DNA of 64,000 nucleotides from contig JASANC010000735.1 of NCBI GenBank assembly GCA_030248135.1, positions 96,906 to 160,905 on the forward strand, read 5' to 3'. This document shows, piece after piece, positions 11,471 through 22,870 of the stretch. How positions within the stretch are numbered: position 1 is the first letter of the stretch; the number at the start of each line of letters is the position of its first letter. Origin of the DNA: Theristus sp. LFF4_11. Its lineage: Eukaryota > Nematoda > Chromadorea > Monhysterida > Xyalidae. The position numbers and the translations under genes were made by a program. The notes under the pieces are model-generated. The model had not been told where the DNA came from. It saw only the letters and a list, made by a program, of their open reading frames with translations, and searched no databases.

Positions 11471-11609
11471 ACATACGCTTGCGTGAATTGGTGCAAATAG
11501 GCTGAGTTTTGTCTTATTGGATTCGGATTTCACATTCTCCCATTCCCATTCCGTGACTTATGAAGCTTCACGCCTCACCCAAGGTCCCGCTTTCGCTACT
11601 GGTTCGATC

Positions 11610-12121
11610 ACTCGATCGAAATCGAAATTGTTTTTTTTAACTTTAAAAAAATATTTTTAAAAAAATTGGCATTTTTTAACAAATTAAAAGCCAACTAGCC
11701 AACCAACAAATTACTATCCAACTGTTGTCCAGTTCGTGTGTTGTCTAGTTGGCCAGATAACCAATTGTCCAGTTTTACAGCTGTATGCGTATTCCCATGT
11801 CAACCCTGTGGGCTGCATCATGCACTGCACTATATCGAAGCGCAACATCACGGTTTTTATTATTCTATTTAGCACCAGCACTCATCTGATATTCATTGAA
11901 CAGTTGATCCGCGTATTTGTCATGCATGAGCACGATTGTCTTCAATTGTGTTTATTGCGATTTTGCATGCGAACACACACTCCAAGGTTGTTCTGGCACA
12001 CATGCGCCATCTCATTGAAAAGCATTTTTTGGTGTTCCAGATCTGCAGGAGCTAATCGGTTTGCAACTAGTACAAAACTGCTGCTGTTGCTGTTTTATAA
12101 GTTTCAGACCCCAAAACAATC
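11610..12121. other. Region upstream of the DEG/ENaC channel gene
   Basis: This stretch lies between the hAT-like insertion and the channel start codon and contains no recognisable exon or repeat. It should hold the promoter and 5' UTR. Short adjacent repeats of 'ccaactagccaaccaacaaa' type sequence occur at 11690-11765. No TATA box or splice-leader acceptor could be assigned. Confidence 0.35.
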
Positions 12122-15100
12122 ATGGGTAGGAAACACGCATCAAGTAAAAAGAACCCGACCTATAACGGCGACATATACGGGCAACCAATGGGATGGTTTG
12201 TTAACGACGAACACGATGACCAGCAACGATTTGTGTCGACAGACAACGTCTTCGGTGAACAGAAGTACGGTGAATTGTTCAAAGAGAAAAGCGTCGGAAC
12301 CCAGGTGCGATTTCTTGACAAAAGATTGTAATATTTTCCATACTTTGTTAAGTACGTTGTGTCGTGTGTTGTAAAGTTGCGGCGTACATACAAAAGTGTA
12401 AAGTTGTACGTTGTAATGAACCCACGTTTTTAATTGTGTTTTTTTGCAGTGTGAACTACTGAATGCTGGAAACATGGAAATCGACCCCTCACTCCTATCG
12501 TACGACCAACGAATGGCTTTGTATCTGAAAGTTAGTAAAGGCACGTTTATACCTGACGTATGGAGAAAGGTGACATCAGGTATGAACGGCAGTATGCAAT
12601 AATACGGAACCTAAAGTGACGTTGCGTGAAGTGACGTGCCGTATGCGCATACGTCAGGTATAAACGGGCCTTAACACACACTCTATGCCACCAAAAGTAC
12701 GGGATCTATTCATAAAACTTACCTTGAGCGAAATTTCAGGAATTCGGTTTTACAACATCAGCACACGGCATCCCAATGATTGTCGGTGCGGAAAACCAGT
12801 TGGTGTTCTTATTTTTCATGTGCTTTAGCGTATAAAATAAAAAAGCAATCAGATAACAAAAATAACAGGGTGACGCGCATCATTTGGTCGGTGCTGTACC
12901 TGGCCAGCTTCTCGATGTTCTGGTACCAAATCAGTGGCGTCATCGGTAAATACAATCGCATGGAAAAAATTGTTGATATCAAGGTTGTATTCAATTTTTA
13001 TGCAGCACTATACCGAGTTTAGTCGGTGAATTTGTTCAGTTACAGTTTTTTAACACAGTGTGGTGTTTTTATAGCTGGTTTTCGAAGCTGCAGAATTTCC
13101 AGCAATCACACTGTGCAACTTGAACCCGTACAAAAAGAATCAAGCCGCTAACATACCGCTCGTACAGAGAACTGTAAGTTAAAGTGTTCTTTGGGCTGGT
13201 GAAAAACAAAGCAAATTTAAAACTAGCTTACAATTTTAACAAAACTGAAAGATGAAAACCTGAAAGGGGGTACAACTTTTTGCACAATTCTGGCATTTTT
13301 AAAGCAGACGGAAACGGCAGATTTTTTACACTGGCAGCTTTTTACAATATACAGAGCGAGTCATCATTTCTGTACCGAATGCTTTTTAGCTTCGCGCATT
13401 TGACGACGTGATGAATCGTGCGGCCGGACCGCAGACTGCGCCGCCGGGAGCATCATCCGGTCACCATCGAATAAAACGATCTGCGGTGTGAAAATTAGTG
13501 ATTTTTTACATTCAAAGCGACAACGAGCCGAGCGTAGTCAAAAATGGGTTTTTAGGGACAGAGATTTTAGGGTTTGAAATTTGAACTGGCACGTTCCTCG
13601 TGCAAGTGCGACACATTGACGTCATGCGAGGCAAAGAAAGAAGAAATGCCAAGTGACAACTTGAACATTTGTTACTGTGGATTTGACCGGCACTCCGGCG
13701 ACGCATGGCCTTGTTACCCGGAGGTCAGCCAATTTTGTCGCCGAGGAAAAAATATTAGAAAATAAGCCTTGAAGTAAAAACTTGATTTCAGGATCACTGG
13801 ACCGATCCAAAACAGTGTCTTTCATGCAACAACGTGGGTGTGTGTTATGAAAACGCAGGACACGGCGCAGGCAGTTTGACAAGACAGTGCGTCTGTCAAG
13901 ACATCGACGACTTTTGTCTCGAATACGAAGGCGGTCCGATATTGAATCTTTGGGAATATTATGGTCAAACTGGACCCACGGAGGATCCAGCGTTCCTGGA
14001 GGCGCTCGGTTTTGGGGTTGGCTCTGTGAAATTTTTTGTTGTTGAAAGAATCGCATCGCTCGTCATAAATTTATGAAATAACACGCCCTGTTTTTGTGAA
14101 GGACATGACAGATGAAGTGGCGATTGTAACGAAGGCCAAGGAGAACATCGTATTTGCAATGTCGTCGCTGCCGATCAAAGAGCGCTCACAACTGGCGTAC
14201 CAGAAGGAAGATTTTGTGCTGAAATGCTCGTTCAATCGCAAACAGTGTGATATTGACACGTGAGAATGCGCCGGACGGTTTTTAACAGGCCTTCAAAAAC
14301 TGGACAAGAGTTCTAAGCTTTGTGTATTTCATTCTTACTCGACGTTCTTCATTCTGTCCATTTAACCTAATTTAAAATACCATCGAAAGCATAATAAATG
14401 ATTGACCGCAAATCGAACTGGTTGCCAAAGTTACATATTGTGTTCCGTAGTGGCTTTGGCAGCAATTATGAAACGAATGAAAAACGTTCAATAGTGGCCT
14501 TTACAGTCAAAACGTTGATTTCTCCTCTCCAGTGACTTTGACATCCGTCCAGACCCAATATATGGCAACTGCTATACGTTCAATCACAATCGATCGATAA
14601 ACATCAAATCGATACGAGCTGGCAGTTCTTATGGTAAAATTGGGTAAATACCTGTTTCAAGCAAGCAAATTTTTTACGTTTCCAAAGAGCGTAGCGAACT
14701 TCCACACGTGAATGCTCTATCTCAGGACTTCGCCTGGTACTCTACGTGAACGTATCGCAGTATCTGCCAACGACGGAGGCAGCCGGGGTGAAACTTACGA
14801 TTCATGAGAAAGCCGAATGGCCGTTTCCCGATACGTTCGGCTACAACGCACCAGTCGGCTACATTTCGTCGTTCGGAATGAAACTGGTAGAATTATTATT
14901 TTTTATTCAATTTATTTGGATGTTTTTCAGATGTCTTATATTTTGTTCAATGTTTCAAGAAACGAATGTCGCGTTTATCATTCCCATATGGCGACTGCGT
15001 TGACGACGGACGCACGCCAGCATACATCTACAGTGGATTTGACTACAGCACCGAAGTTTGTCATTTCGCAACAAAAACGTCACACATCCAGCAGCGGCGC

Positions 15101-16144
15101 TCAGAATCTTGTTTCTTTTGTTTGCTGAAGATTTGAAGTGACACGATATGTTGCAGGGTTGCTTTCGAACGTGTTTCCAGCAAATGGTTGTACACGATTG
15201 TGGATGTGGAGACCCTCGTTTCCCAGTGCTGGAATCGCAGAAGCACTGCCAGGCAGATGACCCAGTTTCTAGTGAGCGATGCAATTTGTTGAATCGCACA
15301 ATTTGCAGTTTTGAAAAATATTCACGGTTTTCACTTTTCAGGGCAATGCCTTGACAAAAAAACGCAAGAGAAACAATCGTCGGATGGATCTGATGGCAAG
15401 TACAAGTGCATCTGCCGGCAGCCATGCGCATCTTCGATTTACTCAGTGACTTACAGTGCGTCAATTTGGCCGTCGCCAAACTTGAAAATGCAGGTACTAT
15501 GCTAGTACTAAAATAATAAAGAACAATTTTTATATTGCCTCCCTTTTTTAAATCTGCGTAAACGATATTGAAATAATTCAGCTCGGAAAATGCGGCGTCT
15601 GCAACAACCATGATGATTCTACGCAGCATTACAGGTAAAAATCTACCAAAATAAATTGTTGTCGTGCATTATCATTTGTACACCATGCTGGCCCTGGCGA
15701 AGATCGTCAAAAATAAGTTCAATTTCAGAGAAAACGGCGCCATGATAGAAGTGTTTTATGAGCAACTCAGCTATGAGGTGCTGAGCGAATCACCTGCATA
15801 CGGAGTAATTTTTTTCGGATCAAACTTAGGTATTTATGCAAGCAATTATCGGGGTTATAAAATCTTTCCTATTTCTTTCAGTTTGTTAATTTGCTTGCTG
15901 ACTTTGGTGGTCAGTTCGGATTGTGGCTTGGTACGTCATAGTCATGGTTTGTTGAACTTGCCCTAACTTTAAATACTAAGTGAAACCAAAACAGCAAAAA
16001 TATTTTTCAGGGGTGAGCGTAATCACATGTTTTGAATTCGTTTTCTTGGTATGTCAAGTGTCGATAATGACCATTGTACATCAAGTGGCCGAATGGCAAA
16101 AAGCTAGACTCAGAGCAATCCGAGGGCCATCAGGCGCTGGTTAA
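12122..16144 (+). CDS. DEG/ENaC sodium channel, degenerin type
   Basis: The product is an amiloride-sensitive-type cation channel subunit of the degenerin group (UNC-8/DEL-1/MEC-4-like), with two membrane helices and a large cysteine-rich ectodomain. Eighteen exons, all with GT..AG borders and matching phases, give 710 residues: 12122-12304, 12450-12530, 12740-12785, 12829-12983, 13075-13173, 13390-13485, 13571-13723, 13792-14016, 14102-14259, 14533-14633, 14726-14886, 14960-15055, 15157-15271, 15342-15493, 15582-15634, 15729-15804, 15882-15930, 16011-16144. Exon 3 encodes the gating His-Gly motif (TTSAHGIPM), exon 4 TM1, exon 11 [11 protein letters not shown], exon 12 [13 protein letters not shown], exon 13 [10 protein letters not shown], exons 16-18 [29 protein letters not shown] and TM2. 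The small Ala before TM2 (degenerin position) is present. A basic RIKRSA stretch ends exon 6. Which paralogue it is cannot be decided. Confidence 0.95.
12538..12672. mobile_element. Short MITE in DEG/ENaC intron 2
   Basis: A 135-bp element starts AAGGCACGTTTATACCTGACG and ends with its inverted match (CGTCAGGTATAAACGGGCCTT). It lies wholly within the intron 12531-12739. The target duplication is unclear (possibly TTA/TAA). Confidence 0.75.
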
Positions 16145-16203
16145 AGTTGTCTTTGATGAATGATTGTGATTCATAATAACATGCTTTTTTGATAAGCTTT
16201 TAA

Positions 16204-16209
16204 AATAAA
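16204..16209 (+). terminator. Polyadenylation signal of the DEG/ENaC gene
   Basis: AATAAA occurs 60 bp after the channel stop codon. The next 100 bp lead into a MITE, so this is the only well-placed signal. Confidence 0.55.
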
Positions 16210-16313
16210 ATGTTCCGTTTTGCGGTTGTGCTTATGCAGAGCTTGTTACTATGGAATTCCAGCTGTCACAATTTTCAGTTAAAATTATAAAAGTACGAGT
16301 CTCATCACAACTA

Positions 16314-16977
16314 GGGTTGTTAAAAAACAAAAATCGTCATTTTTTTATTTTAAAGATTTTTTTTGATTTTTTAAAATCAAAGTTGCGCGAAATCAATCTG
16401 GGAGTCCGAAGAACCACATTTGACGTGCACAAGCGCCTCCCGAAAAACTCCCGCATAGCGGACTTTCCCGATTTTGTTTTGGTGACCTCATTTACCCCTT
16501 TTCCAAACCGTTATCATGCCTCTTGTGTTTAGACCTTCAAAACGTCGCTAATTATCCCCAGCTCAAGTGAAAGAAAACTTGCCTGTTTGAAATTCGATCA
16601 ATTCCGACGCCACGCCACAACACGAAACAGCAACCAGACAACGTAGCGCTTGCATATGGTGGTGCAGCTTGGACGCTCAGAATTTACATTGTGAGGCGAA
16701 ATGTCACCTTGACTGCATCGGAAATGGTAAGCCAAGCTTTGCGACGCTCAAAAACTTTCTTCCAAAAGTTGTTCAAGCCTAAAACCAAACGGCCCAAAAC
16801 CGACTGCTGACAGTTTTACAAGGTAGTATCAGAGAAATTTTCTGTTGAACTTTTGAAAAATTGTGTCAAAAATGAGGTTTTCAGAGCATATTAGAGGAAA
16901 ATTTTTTGAATTAAAAAAAATCGGCATTTTTGTTTTTTTAATTATTTTTTTTCAATTCGATTATTGTTTAACAACCC
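16314..16977. mobile_element. MITE-A copy 2 (TA-flanked)
   Basis: This element begins GGGTTGTTAAA and ends TTAACAACCC, with TA at 16312-16313 and 16978-16979. Its interior matches copy 1 (7420-8086) in reverse orientation, including 'ggagtccgaagaaccacat' and the 'ggtgacctcatttaccccttt' block. It lies just downstream of the channel gene. Confidence 0.85.
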
Positions 16978-17329
16978 TACTTCTGCAATTGGTTTCATGA
17001 GCTCGTTAATAGACTAAAAAGCAGTGAATTACAGTGAAATTGGAGGAAACCTATTTGTCAACTCTTGATTGTTGCCGATTTGTCGTATCGAAGAAGCGTG
17101 GCGTTGTCCATCAACAACAACGTGAGCCGGTACGTTTTCTATCTGAATTATTCAAGAAAGTACTATGGAACACAGAAAAATCATTTGGAACGAGAACCAC
17201 GACCTGGGTTTGGATCCACATGCTGCAAAAGGTAGGTCCAAATTGGGTTGGCATGGTTGCCTAAACTGGCCTAAACCAAAACCTAATTCTAAAGCCTAAT
17301 TCAAAGCTAAACATTATCCTGACCTAATC

Positions 17330-17890
17330 CTAACCTAAGCCAAGCCTTTTGATGAAGGAAGATGTCAGAACAATTGCGTTTTGAACAAGTTCTTGTTGGG
17401 GCCGGTGCGTGTGCACGCGCGCTAGTGGATCATGAGCATGAGCATGCGGATGCGAGGTGCGCGTGCGTTTTAAAAAAGAAGCTCCAGCACCCCAACCCCA
17501 ACGATTGGCACGTTTTATGATATTACGCTCCAGTTCACTCACGCTCCACAATTGGAAGTTCTCGGACATTGCAAAAAAAACGGACCTAAACCTAAAATCT
17601 AAACCTAAGTCTAATCTTAAGCAAAACCTGTTCCTAACCTAATCCGAGCCTAAGCCAAGCCTTTTTAAGAAAGCAGAAAAAACTGCGTTTTGAACGAGTT
17701 TTTGTTGAGGGCGGAGCGTGTGCACGCGCGCCAGTGGCTCATCAGCAATGAGCAATGCTGATGCGGGGTAGGTGCGTATCATAATGAAGCGTTGCGGTTT
17801 GGAGGACACCCCCCTCACTTTTTGGTCGGCACCCCCCCCCACGGTACCATACCCCCCTCGAAATTTTTTTTGGGCCCACGGTACTGGTGG
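17330..17890. repeat. Repeat family D, two diverged direct copies
   Basis: Copies at about 17330-17480 and 17640-17780 share 'taagccaagcctttt', 'agatgtcagaacaattgcgt', 'gtgtgcacgcgcgc' and 'catgagcatgagcatgc'-like parts; a third copy is at 33.95-34.13 kb. Positions 17800-17890 match the ends of the hAT-like element at 40.46-41.0 kb ('ggcccacggtactg'), so this is a remnant of that family as well. Confidence 0.65.
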
Positions 17891-17911
17891 AAAGTGTCTT
17901 AAACGCATTTT

Positions 17912-19947
17912 GGCGCTATCCTATTTTAGAGTAGCTTTCAAAAAATAAAGTAGCAAAGAAAAAATAAAGTAGCAAAGAAAAAATAAAGTAGCAAAGAAAA
18001 AATAAAGTAGCAAAAAAATTTCATATGAATAATACGCTGTCCTATTTTAGAGTAGCAACAATATAACAATCATACACTGTCCTATTTTAGAGTAGCAACA
18101 CTATCCTATTTTAGAGTAGCAACACTATCCTATTTTAGAGTAGCAACACTATCCTATTTTAGAGTAGCAACATAAACAGCTCATTTAAAGCTATTTCAGC
18201 CGCGAAACTTTGTAAACCTACGTTATTTTGCACGGAGATTTCAAATTTTGACCTTGTGGGTTACGGTAACGCCCGATTTAGTCCCAAAACGATCTTAGTT
18301 TTGCCAACAATCCACAAACAGCTTGGTAACCGCAACCAAATCGGTGAAACATGCTAGAATGAGGATATTTTGCACGCAGATTTTGAATTTCAGCTTTCTG
18401 GATTACGGTAACGCGTGGTTTGGTCTCAACACAATTTTAGTTTTAAGCACAGCGTACACACACGACAACACACAACAACACACACACACGCGCAAATGCT
18501 AATTGTTTGGGATTGGGTTAGAGTTGATTATCGGATAATTGTCGTAATTATAGTGATTATTTGTAATTTTCCATCATTACTGATTCCTTTATAACCACCG
18601 TATTTGTGATTTATGGGTTGTTCTATATTACTCGTCTGCTCTCCATCTTCGATAAACTCACCACTTATTTCAACTGGTGAGCCCTCCGGTTGATCATCGT
18701 ATAACTTCAGGAGTCTCAGTGCCGTCGGTCAGTTCACAATCGAGTGTGATGACCAAAGGTCGGTTGTTTCGATTGGTGCAAAATATCGAAAAATTTCGCG
18801 ATCGTGAAACTTTGAACAGACTGTGCAGGACGCTAAAGCAGCAGTACGAATTGCGTCACCATGAGCTGTACAAGATGCAAAACAGGGTTGCACCGTCGAA
18901 CAAGTTGTCGTTCAAGAAGCTGCTGTACAAAACTCGGGCGTTCATTCTGGAGTACTTCGAGTACTTCTCAACCATGTCTTTGGAGGGCGATTGGCACATC
19001 CATCGTTGTTCACAGATGTCTTCCAGGTCAAGTGTGCTGATGTCTGGATTGATTGGAAGCGCATTTCGTGAATGCTTGTTGTCAGCGGGTGCCAGAAACT
19101 ATGCATCTCATCAGATTGCACCACACAGCGTTTCTATGTGCAACATTTCACATTAGCAACTAAACGGCGTTCCCAAACAATTAGCACACGGGATCAATAG
19201 ATTAAAAGAGCGTGGGTGCGTCACTACAATTGCTGTGCACGTAGCAGACGGGGTCCACAGGATCATGGGTTCAAGAAGGCGTGGGTGCGTCACTACAATT
19301 GAAAGTCTCTTGGTCTAACCCAATCCCAAACAATTAGCATTTGCGCGCGTGTGTGTGTGTTGTTGTGTGTTGTCGTGTGTGTACGCTGTGCTTAAAACTA
19401 AAATTGTGTTGAGACCAAACCACGCGTTACCGTAATCCAGAAAGCTGAAATTCAAAATCTGCGTGCAAAATAACTTCAATCTAGCATGTTTCACCGATTT
19501 GGTTGCGGTTACCAAGCTGTTTGTGGATTGTTAACGAAACTAAGATCGTGTTGGGACCAAACCGGGCGTTACCGTAACCCACAAGAACAAAATTTGAAAT
19601 CTCCGTGCAAAATAACCTAGGTTTACAAAGTTTCGCGGCTGAAATAGCTTTAAATGAGCTGTTTATATGTTGCTACTCTAAAATAGGATAGTGTTGCTAC
19701 TCTAAAATAGGATAGTGTTGCTACTCTAAAATAGGATAGTGTTGCTACTCTAAAATAGGACAGTGTATGATTGTTATATCGTTGCTACTCTAAAATAGGA
19801 CAGCGTATTATTCATATGAAAATTTTTTGCTACTTTATTTTTTCTTTGCTACTTTATTTTTTGAAAGCTACTTTATTTTTTCTTTGCTACTTTATTTTTT
19901 CTTTGCTACTTTATTTTTTGAAAGCTACTCTAAAATAGGATAGCGCC
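17912..19947. mobile_element. Long-TIR (foldback) element with 8-bp TSD
   Basis: A 2,036-bp element starts GGCGCTATCCTATTTTAGAG and ends with the inverted complement. It is flanked by an exact 8-bp duplication, CGCATTTT (17904-17911 and 19948-19955). The inverted arms are about 610-630 bp (17912-18523 and 19315-19947) and are themselves built of tandem units: 'cctattttagagtagcaaca' several times and 'aaaataaagtagcaaagaa' several times. The central ~790 bp is unique in the window and holds an ORF of about 150 codons. No transposase motif was recognised. Superfamily is open: the 8-bp duplication fits hAT, P or Merlin, while the arm length fits foldback or Mutator-like elements. Confidence 0.85.
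18711..19156 (+). CDS. Unrecognised ORF inside the long-TIR element
   Basis: The frame is open from before 18711 to a stop at 19156. A well-formed acceptor (..ataacttcag) precedes 18711, and an ATG lies at 18749 (MTKGRLFRLVQNIEKFRDRE..). The first ~75 residues are charged, helical and protein-like. The tail (after STMSLEGD) looks less so, while another frame from about 18965 reads VFGGRLAHPSLFTDVF..VWIDWKRIS then stop, which also looks coding; a frameshift or a missed intron is possible. The protein is not one I recognise. It could be a captured host gene fragment, a decayed element protein, or chance. Confidence 0.4.
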
Positions 19948-20179
19948 CGCATTTTCAGGTGAAAGAACAATTTTGATGGCCAAAATTCGTTTTATTAATT
20001 AATTGATAAAATTAATTAAAAAATCAGGATTTTTTTTAAAGTTTAAATTTTTTTTCGAATCCTAAGCTAAACAGAACCGGGCCTTCTTTCCAGTACTTTT
20101 TCAGTCGACACTGTGTGTTGTCGTCCGTCACGTCACGTTAAGTGTGAGCAAGCGTGACTCGTGAGGGGTAGATAAAAAG

Positions 20180-21282
20180 ATGGATGTCAGCGACACGCAA
20201 AGTGAGTTCTTACGTTTATTTGTTTATTATTTATTTTTTAGTCATGTAAACCAAGCAACAACCATTTCATACCAAAACCAACGTTCACAAACATGTGAAG
20301 TTGATGTGGTATTATTTGGTCAAATTGGCTACATCACAACGGTACTGTCCACTGTCCAGTGTCCACAAAATACTGATTGCAAGGCAGCATAATCATTCAA
20401 ATCCGTCGGTAATTGAAATTAGTGAAGAGCGGATCAATTTCAGAAATCGGCGTCGGTCTTGCTGGATTTGGTGTTGGATTCTTATTTCTTGGAACGCTGC
20501 TGTTCTTTGACAAGGGTCTGTTAGCGATTGGAAACGTGCGTGGATATTTACTGGATTTTTTTTTTTTGACTGTGAATTTTTAAAACTTGAAAAAACTCCA
20601 TATCGGCTTCGGTTCACAAGTATGCAAGCAAATGATTAGAAGGAAAAAATAAATTTGAGATATGAAACTCTCATCTGACACAAGCTCTTTTTCATCGATC
20701 ACGCATCAAGTGCTCAGCTGATTTCGATTTTAAAAATAGATTTCGATGATTTCTTTCAGCTGCTATTCATCGTTGGGCTCACGTTTGTAATCGGTGTTGA
20801 ACGAACGTTGAGATTCTTTTTCCAATGGCACAAAGTGAAAGGTAGCGCGCTGTTCTTTGGCGGCATTCTGGTGGTGCTCATAGGTTGGCCGGTTGTCGGA
20901 ATGATCTTCGAAATGTGGGGATTCGTGCTCTTGTTTGGGTATGCATTTTGTGTTTTTTCTTTCATTCTCCACTCTGTTTTTGGTCTCATTGTTTTAGTTT
21001 TTTCTTATTTCAGTGGATTCATTCCAGTAGCAGTGAATTTTCTCAGAAGGATACCGATTCTCGGCACAATTCTTAACGCGCCTGGTATCAGCCACGTAAG
21101 TCTTAACACTGATGTCACGTTGTTCTGATTTTTACAATTTTCCATTTTTTTCTCAAGAGATGTGCAAACCGTGAAACATCACGCCAGCACCTTGCTTTTC
21201 CAACGGCCACGTGTTCGTTTGAAGTTATGCACTTTCCTAGGCGCTGAACCGGATAGCACCTGAGTCGAAGTATCCCGTATAG
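20180..21282 (+). CDS. GOT1B: Golgi transport protein GOT1
   Basis: This is a small four-helix membrane protein of the Golgi/ER that supports vesicle traffic. Five exons (20180-20201, 20444-20535, 20760-20938, 21014-21095, 21241-21282) splice in phase to exactly 138 residues, the usual length of GOT1. It begins [19 protein letters not shown] and contains [50 protein letters not shown] and [20 protein letters not shown]. All introns are GT..AG and between 75 and 242 bp. The last exon encodes only [13 protein letters not shown]; the human protein has a different tail after the same point. Upstream DNA is free of exons back to the long-TIR element, 230 bp away. Confidence 0.96.
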
Positions 21283-22870
21283 CGAACGTAGGTTCTGATT
21301 GACTGTAGTTTGTTTTTGGGGCAACCGCGAGGATGGAACGTCACATTTTGTATCAATACGAACTGACTAATGATCTGCTGGACATGTTCACGGTGCATTC
21401 ATTATGAAATCATCATTAATTGTTTGTTTGGGTTGGCAGAAACCGGATTTTTTCCCGAAAAAACCTGAAAAAATCCTGGTATTTGACAATTTAAGGTAAT
21501 CAGCCTATCTTGACGTGTTATGAGAACACAAGTGCCATAAAAAGAAAAGATCAGTTGGTCAAATTTTATATTTTGGTATTCAACAAAGAGAAAACGTGGT
21601 TTCTGGTTTCACAATCACATCTGTTCATTTTGACTTTGAAAACGAAAAAGAATGTTTGTGGCTCCACACATAATTCAGGAAGCACGAAACAACGGATAAG
21701 GACAGAGAAGAAAACATGCACAAGGCACAAACGGAATACCAGCGCATTGTCAAGATGAGATAAAACAACATGAAAAGGAAGATTCACTACAAAGTGTTTC
21801 AGAAGTAGTGGGTAGGTGTTTGACGCGTGATTGCTCGAGTTGTATTCAACCATTTCTAACGAAATTTTAGACAGTTGTTTAGGAAGACTTAACTTAGGAT
21901 TGTCCAAAATTTCAGACCGATTCATTTACCCGCACACGAATGACAGCAAAACACGAAAAGTTTCAAAATGGATGGACCATAAAATACCAAATCACACGAT
22001 ACCACCGTACAACAAAAAACAACACTCAATGCAAATATTCAAAACAACATTTCAAAATGTGTGTGGCAATAACAGCAAGCAACAACGACAACAGTCAACT
22101 CAATCAAATTACTGAAACTGTCCACCTTAATCCTCAATGCATCGCTTGCACCTATCCGTCACTTGCCAAAACAGTGATAAAAGGTCCAGCACATTATAAA
22201 AGCCGGTAAATATGAAAAAAAACAAAAAAATCGTGTTGAAAAAACATTTTGTATTCATTCGTATTTATTCGATTCGGCTGAATACAAGCTAATGTTTTGC
22301 GCCGGTGCCAAACAAAAACCCCCAGTTGCGTGCTAAAATTAATGTTCAAGTTTTGTGTTCAAGTGGTTCAGGAGGTGCACATCATTGATGAGGCCACCCC
22401 TCTTCTGCATATGATGTTGCCAAGGCCGAAATGCAGAGAACCATTCCACAATTTGGTTGATTTGTGTTTTGCTCTGTGATTCGTGTGCAGGTGAATGAAT
22501 TTCTCTGACGTTTTGCACAAATCTAAGTTAAGTCATCTTGAACAACTGTCTAAAACTTCATTGAATATGGTTACACACAAATCGAGAAATAACGCGTCAA
22601 AGACGTCAAAGTCTGCAAGTTGGGCGTGGTCGCAATTTGTTTCATTCTCCCAAAACATTGATTTCAAAACTAAAACAACAAACGTCGCATTGAAAAAATT
22701 TTCCCAAAAAACGAGAAAAAAAGGAAAACCAAGGATTTCTTCAGGTAACAACATTTGCATCGGGAAAACCGGGTTTCTTCTTGTTGCCAACTCTATGGTT
22801 GTTACTTGTTATTTATTTCTACTGTTTTTTACGTACTGCTTTTGAACTCTGCGGTTCCAGAGACAAACAG
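21283..22870. repeat. Diverged inverted repeat downstream of GOT1
   Basis: Segments near 21570-21900 and 22500-22800 are diverged inverted matches; the clearest block is 'ttagacagttgtt..gacttaacttag' (21870) against its complement at 22520. ORFs in both arms are poor in complexity and do not resemble known proteins. The middle (21940-22480) shows nothing recognisable. Confidence 0.45.

Larger units (their letters stand above)
6683..11601. mobile_element. Composite hAT-like element with 8-bp TSD
   Basis: The left end CAGTAGCGAAAGTGC (6683) and right end ..CTTTCGCTACTG (11601) are inverted and flanked by an exact 8-bp duplication, GTTCGATC (6675-6682 and 11602-11609). CAG..CTG termini and an 8-bp duplication are the signature of hAT elements. 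Extra copies of the same terminus occur inside at 6865 (+), 10052 (end, inverted) and 10573 (+), so elements of one family are nested. No transposase ORF was found. The 4.9-kb body is made of G/C-homopolymer subterminal arms, MITE copies and a large inverted repeat described separately. Confidence 0.75.

Noticed and set aside
20741..20989. Minus-strand ORFs over GOT1 exon 3
   Set aside because: Antisense shadows of a conserved exon.
22533..22790. Minus-strand 85-codon ORF as a gene
   Set aside because: It lies in an inverted repeat whose other arm gives a different product, and it has no recognisable domain.
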